64,000 nucleotides of DNA, taken from JANNMJ01 sp031425525 (GTDB lineage: Bacteria > Bacteroidota > Bacteroidia > Cytophagales > Hymenobacteraceae). Of the stretch, positions 60,886 through 64,000 are shown piece by piece. The notes under the pieces were generated by a model that was given only the letters and a program-made list of their open reading frames with translations, did not search any database and had not been told where the DNA came from. Each line of letters opens with the position of its first letter. The stretch's first letter is position 1. The DNA lies in assembly GCA_031425525.1 (NCBI GenBank), contig JANPJM010000071.1:1-64000 (forward strand). The letters run 5' to 3'. A program made the translations under genes and the position numbers.

Positions 60886-60931
60886 GGGCACGGCGCGCGG
60901 TGGCCCAGTGGCCGATCCGCGCGCCGTGCCC
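60886..60931 (-). terminator. Hairpin after PLP-enzyme gene
   Basis: 15 perfect pairs (GGGCACGGCGCGCGG at 60886-60900 with 60917-60931), five bases after the stop codon in the minus direction. No U-tract follows. Confidence 0.65.
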
Positions 60932-60936
60932 TACCC

Positions 60937-62175
60937 TTAAACCATCGTCGGCTGCTTCGAATACAACCCCTTGTCAAGCTTGGCGGCCACTTTCTCGAAG
61001 GCGGCAATGGTGCGCGCTACGTCGTCGAGGGAGTGAACGGCCGTCGGGATGAGACGCAGCATAATCACGCCCTTCGGTACCACCGGGTACACCACGATGG
61101 AGCAGAAAATGCCGTGGTTCTCGCGCAAATCGAGCGTGAGTTGCGTAGCGTCCGGTATCTCGCCGTTGAGGAACACCGGCGTCACCGGCGACTGCGTATT
61201 GCCCAAATTGAAGCCCTTTTCGCGCAGCCCGGTTTGGAGGGCGCCCACGATCTCCCACAACTGATCTTTCAGCTCCGGTTTCGCGCGCAGCAATTCCAGC
61301 CGCTTCAGCGCGCCCACCACGAGCGGCATCGGCAGACTCTTCGCGAAAATCTGCGAGCGCATGTTGTAGCGCAGGTATTCGATGATGTTTTCGTCGCCGC
61401 TGACGAAGGCGCCAATCGAGGCCATCGACTTCGCGAACGTCGAGAAATACAGGTCGATCTGGTCTTGCACGCCCAAGTGTTCGCCGGTGCCGGCACCGGT
61501 CGCGCCCATCGTGCCGAAGCCGTGGGCGTCATCGACGAAGAGCCGGAACTCGAATTTCTCCTTCAGCGCCACCACTTCGCGCAGCTTGCCGAGGTCGCCG
61601 GACATCCCGAACACGCCTTCCGTGATGACCAAAATGCCGCCGCCGGTTTCCTCGACGAGGCGCTGGGCGCGCTCCAACGATTTTTCGAGCTTCGCAATGT
61701 CGTTGTGCGGGTACACGAACCGCTTGCCCTGGTGCAGCCGCACGCCGTCGATGATGCAGGCGTGGGCCTCGGAATCGTACACGATCACGTCGTGGCGGCT
61801 CACGATGGCGTCGATGATCGACACCACCCCCTGATACCCGAAGTTGAGCAGCAGCGTGTCGGGCTTCTGCACGAAATCCGACAGCTCGCTTTCGAGCTGC
61901 TCGTGAATCGTGGAGTTGCCGCTCATGATGCGCGCGCCCATCGGGTAGCCCATCCCCCACTGCGCGGCGGCTTCGGTGTCGGCCTGGCGCACTTCGGGGT
62001 GGTTAGCGAGGCCGAGGTAATTATTGAGGCTCCAGGTGAGTACTTCCTTGCCGCGAAACATCATCCGGGGACGAATTTCGCCTTCCAGTTTCGGGAACGT
62101 GAAGTAGCCGTGGGCGTAGTGCGAGTGCGAGCCGAGCGGGCCGCGGTTGCGGACAATTTTGTCGAATAAATCCAT
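60937..62175 (-). CDS. Serine palmitoyltransferase-like PLP enzyme
   Basis: A 412-residue alpha-oxoamine synthase (fold-type I PLP enzyme) of the group that includes serine palmitoyltransferase, 2-amino-3-ketobutyrate CoA ligase and BioF. Seen: LTWSLNNYLGLANHPEV, the DAH/PLP strand FVDDAHGFGTMGATGAG, GVFGMSGDLG, and the Schiff-base Lys in STFAKSMASIGAF. Bacteroidota use serine palmitoyltransferase to start sphingolipid synthesis, and the N-terminus (FDKIVRNRGPLGSHSHYAHG) is typical of that group, but the exact substrate cannot be fixed. ATG 62175 is clear; a terminator follows the stop. Confidence 0.85.
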   Translation of the reverse strand: MDLFDKIVRNRGPLGSHSHYAHGYFTFPKLEGEIRPRMMFRGKEVLTWSLNNYLGLANHPEVRQADTEAAAQWGMGYPMGARIMSGNSTIHEQLESELSDFVQKPDTLLLNFGYQGVVSIIDAIVSRHDVIVYDSEAHACIIDGVRLHQGKRFVYPHNDIAKLEKSLERAQRLVEETGGGILVITEGVFGMSGDLGKLREVVALKEKFEFRLFVDDAHGFGTMGATGAGTGEHLGVQDQIDLYFSTFAKSMASIGAFVSGDENIIEYLRYNMRSQIFAKSLPMPLVVGALKRLELLRAKPELKDQLWEIVGALQTGLREKGFNLGNTQSPVTPVFLNGEIPDATQLTLDLRENHGIFCSIVVYPVVPKGVIMLRLIPTAVHSLDDVARTIAAFEKVAAKLDKGLYSKQPTMV

Positions 62176-62279
62176 GCTGGCGTAAACAGGTGACGAACAA
62201 ATTCGGCCCGAACCGTGGGACGAATTTTAGCCGATTGAGCAAAAGTACCGCCGCGCCCGTTTTTACGCGCTTAATCGCG

Positions 62280-62287
62280 TAGTTTTG
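62280..62287 (+). promoter_or_regulatory. TAGTTTTG box before Uma2-family gene
   Basis: Exact TAnnTTTG match ending 4 bases before the ATG at 62292, implying a leaderless transcript. Confidence 0.5.
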
Positions 62288-62291
62288 CCCC

Positions 62292-62879
62292 ATGCAGCCA
62301 GTTGAATCGCTTTCCGACTTAGACCCTGAAGGCTTTTACACCTACGCCGACTATTGCGCGTGGCAGTTTGAGGGTTGGGAAGAGATTGTTGATGGCCGAC
62401 TGACGCCCCGGCGCGGGCCCTGGGGAACGCCTCACAACCGCGCGGCCAGCAATCTGCTACAGTCGCTATGGCACCGCGCCAACGTACTCGAACCGGTGGG
62501 CGCCGACGGTCTGCATATGATCGCCGTGGCGCTTGGCGGCCCTATGAGCGCCACCGTCGTGGTGCCGGATTACGTCATCTGGCGCAAGCCGATGCCCCCA
62601 CGTACGCACGATTACTTTGAGGGTGTCCCGCTGTGGCTGATCGAAATTACCAAGCCCGGCAGCGAACACCTCGATTGGGTTGTCAAGCACCACCTTTATG
62701 AGCGTTCCGGTGTGGAAGAATACTGGATCATTTCGCCGGAGGCGCAGACCGTCACCACGTACCACTTGCGCGACGGACGTTATATGCTAACGGGCGAATG
62801 GTGGGAATCCGGCAGCATTCCGAGTCAATCTTTACCGGGTGTCATCCTCGAATGGGACGCCCTTTTTGCCGCGCGCTGA
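62292..62879 (+). CDS. Uma2 family (DUF820) endonuclease-like protein
   Basis: A 195-residue protein of the Uma2/DUF820 family, which has a PD-(D/E)XK nuclease fold. Seen: GWEEIVDGRLTPRRGPWG, the active-site type VVPDYVIWRK and LWLIEITKPGSEHLDWVVKH, and YERSGVEEYWIISPEAQTVT. Length is normal. The physiological role of these proteins is unknown; they are often present in many copies. ATG 62292. It lies 46 bp before the biotin carboxylase gene on the same strand. Confidence 0.87.
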   Translation: MQPVESLSDLDPEGFYTYADYCAWQFEGWEEIVDGRLTPRRGPWGTPHNRAASNLLQSLWHRANVLEPVGADGLHMIAVALGGPMSATVVVPDYVIWRKPMPPRTHDYFEGVPLWLIEITKPGSEHLDWVVKHHLYERSGVEEYWIISPEAQTVTTYHLRDGRYMLTGEWWESGSIPSQSLPGVILEWDALFAAR

Positions 62880-62925
62880 ATCCAGAAGCAGCCGCCTTTT
62901 TTTGCCTTCGATCTTCTCTGTCATC

Positions 62926-64000
<1,075 letters not shown>

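Overview
The window looks like a GC-rich chromosome segment of a Bacteroidota member, most likely Cytophagales of the Hymenobacter type. This is inference from the following signs. Two secreted proteins end in type IX secretion sorting domains. Start codons lack Shine-Dalgarno sequences but often follow TAnnTTTG boxes. There is a hybrid sensor kinase with an AraC output domain, ligand-sensor propeller kinases, a TIGR03643/DUF2805 protein, a CtlX-type citrulline hydrolase, a lysine/alanine-rich histone H1-like protein and a serine palmitoyltransferase-like enzyme. Genus assignment is tentative.

Layout. 41-11304 (minus strand): a TonB energisation block with a TonB-dependent receptor, a 1065-residue TPR protein, a plugless outer-membrane barrel, an HU/SPOR cell-wall protein, ExbB, ExbD and TonB. 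11305-14222: a divergent spacer with a 36-bp palindrome, then three plus-strand genes of unknown family that look AT-richer than their surroundings; two of them are paralogs. 14309-17501: membrane protein, LytS/NarL-type kinase, LuxR-type regulator and CtlX, closely packed. 17548-22499: acetyltransferase, DNA polymerase III delta, zinc-dependent phospholipase C-like protein and a GT39 glycosyltransferase.

22500-46804: a cluster of five large secreted adhesin-like proteins that begin with a shared Gly-Ile-Gly-Thr/Leu-Asp-Ile type head, interleaved with two sensor kinases. Each kinase is broken by a single-base frameshift. Two decayed gene remnants and a conserved tandem-hairpin 3' module also lie here. 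41665-44370 is an accessory patch. It holds two copies of a nested palindromic element, a DNA-binding fragment, a nested repeat cluster, two small divergent ORFs, the C-terminal third of an NgoMIV-like restriction enzyme and an HTH protein. 46944-58211: a T9SS metalloprotease, a LuxR-type regulator, a TIGR03643 protein, a LytTR regulator with a TPR kinase, a T9SS protein and an intact propeller kinase. 58665-64000 is housekeeping: tyrS, a small protein, histone-like protein, the PLP enzyme, a Uma2-family protein and a biotin carboxylase cut by the window end.

The most interesting signal is regulatory. A 19-20-bp dyad (CCTACCCTAATCAGGGGAGG and close variants) lies at a fixed 31-32 nt upstream of a TTTG promoter box in front of exactly three genes: two adhesins and the LuxR-type regulator. 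This suggests one autoregulated surface-adhesin regulon. The second is the nested palindromic element. Its geometry is kept in both copies while the half-site sequence differs, and one copy sits directly before an HTH gene.
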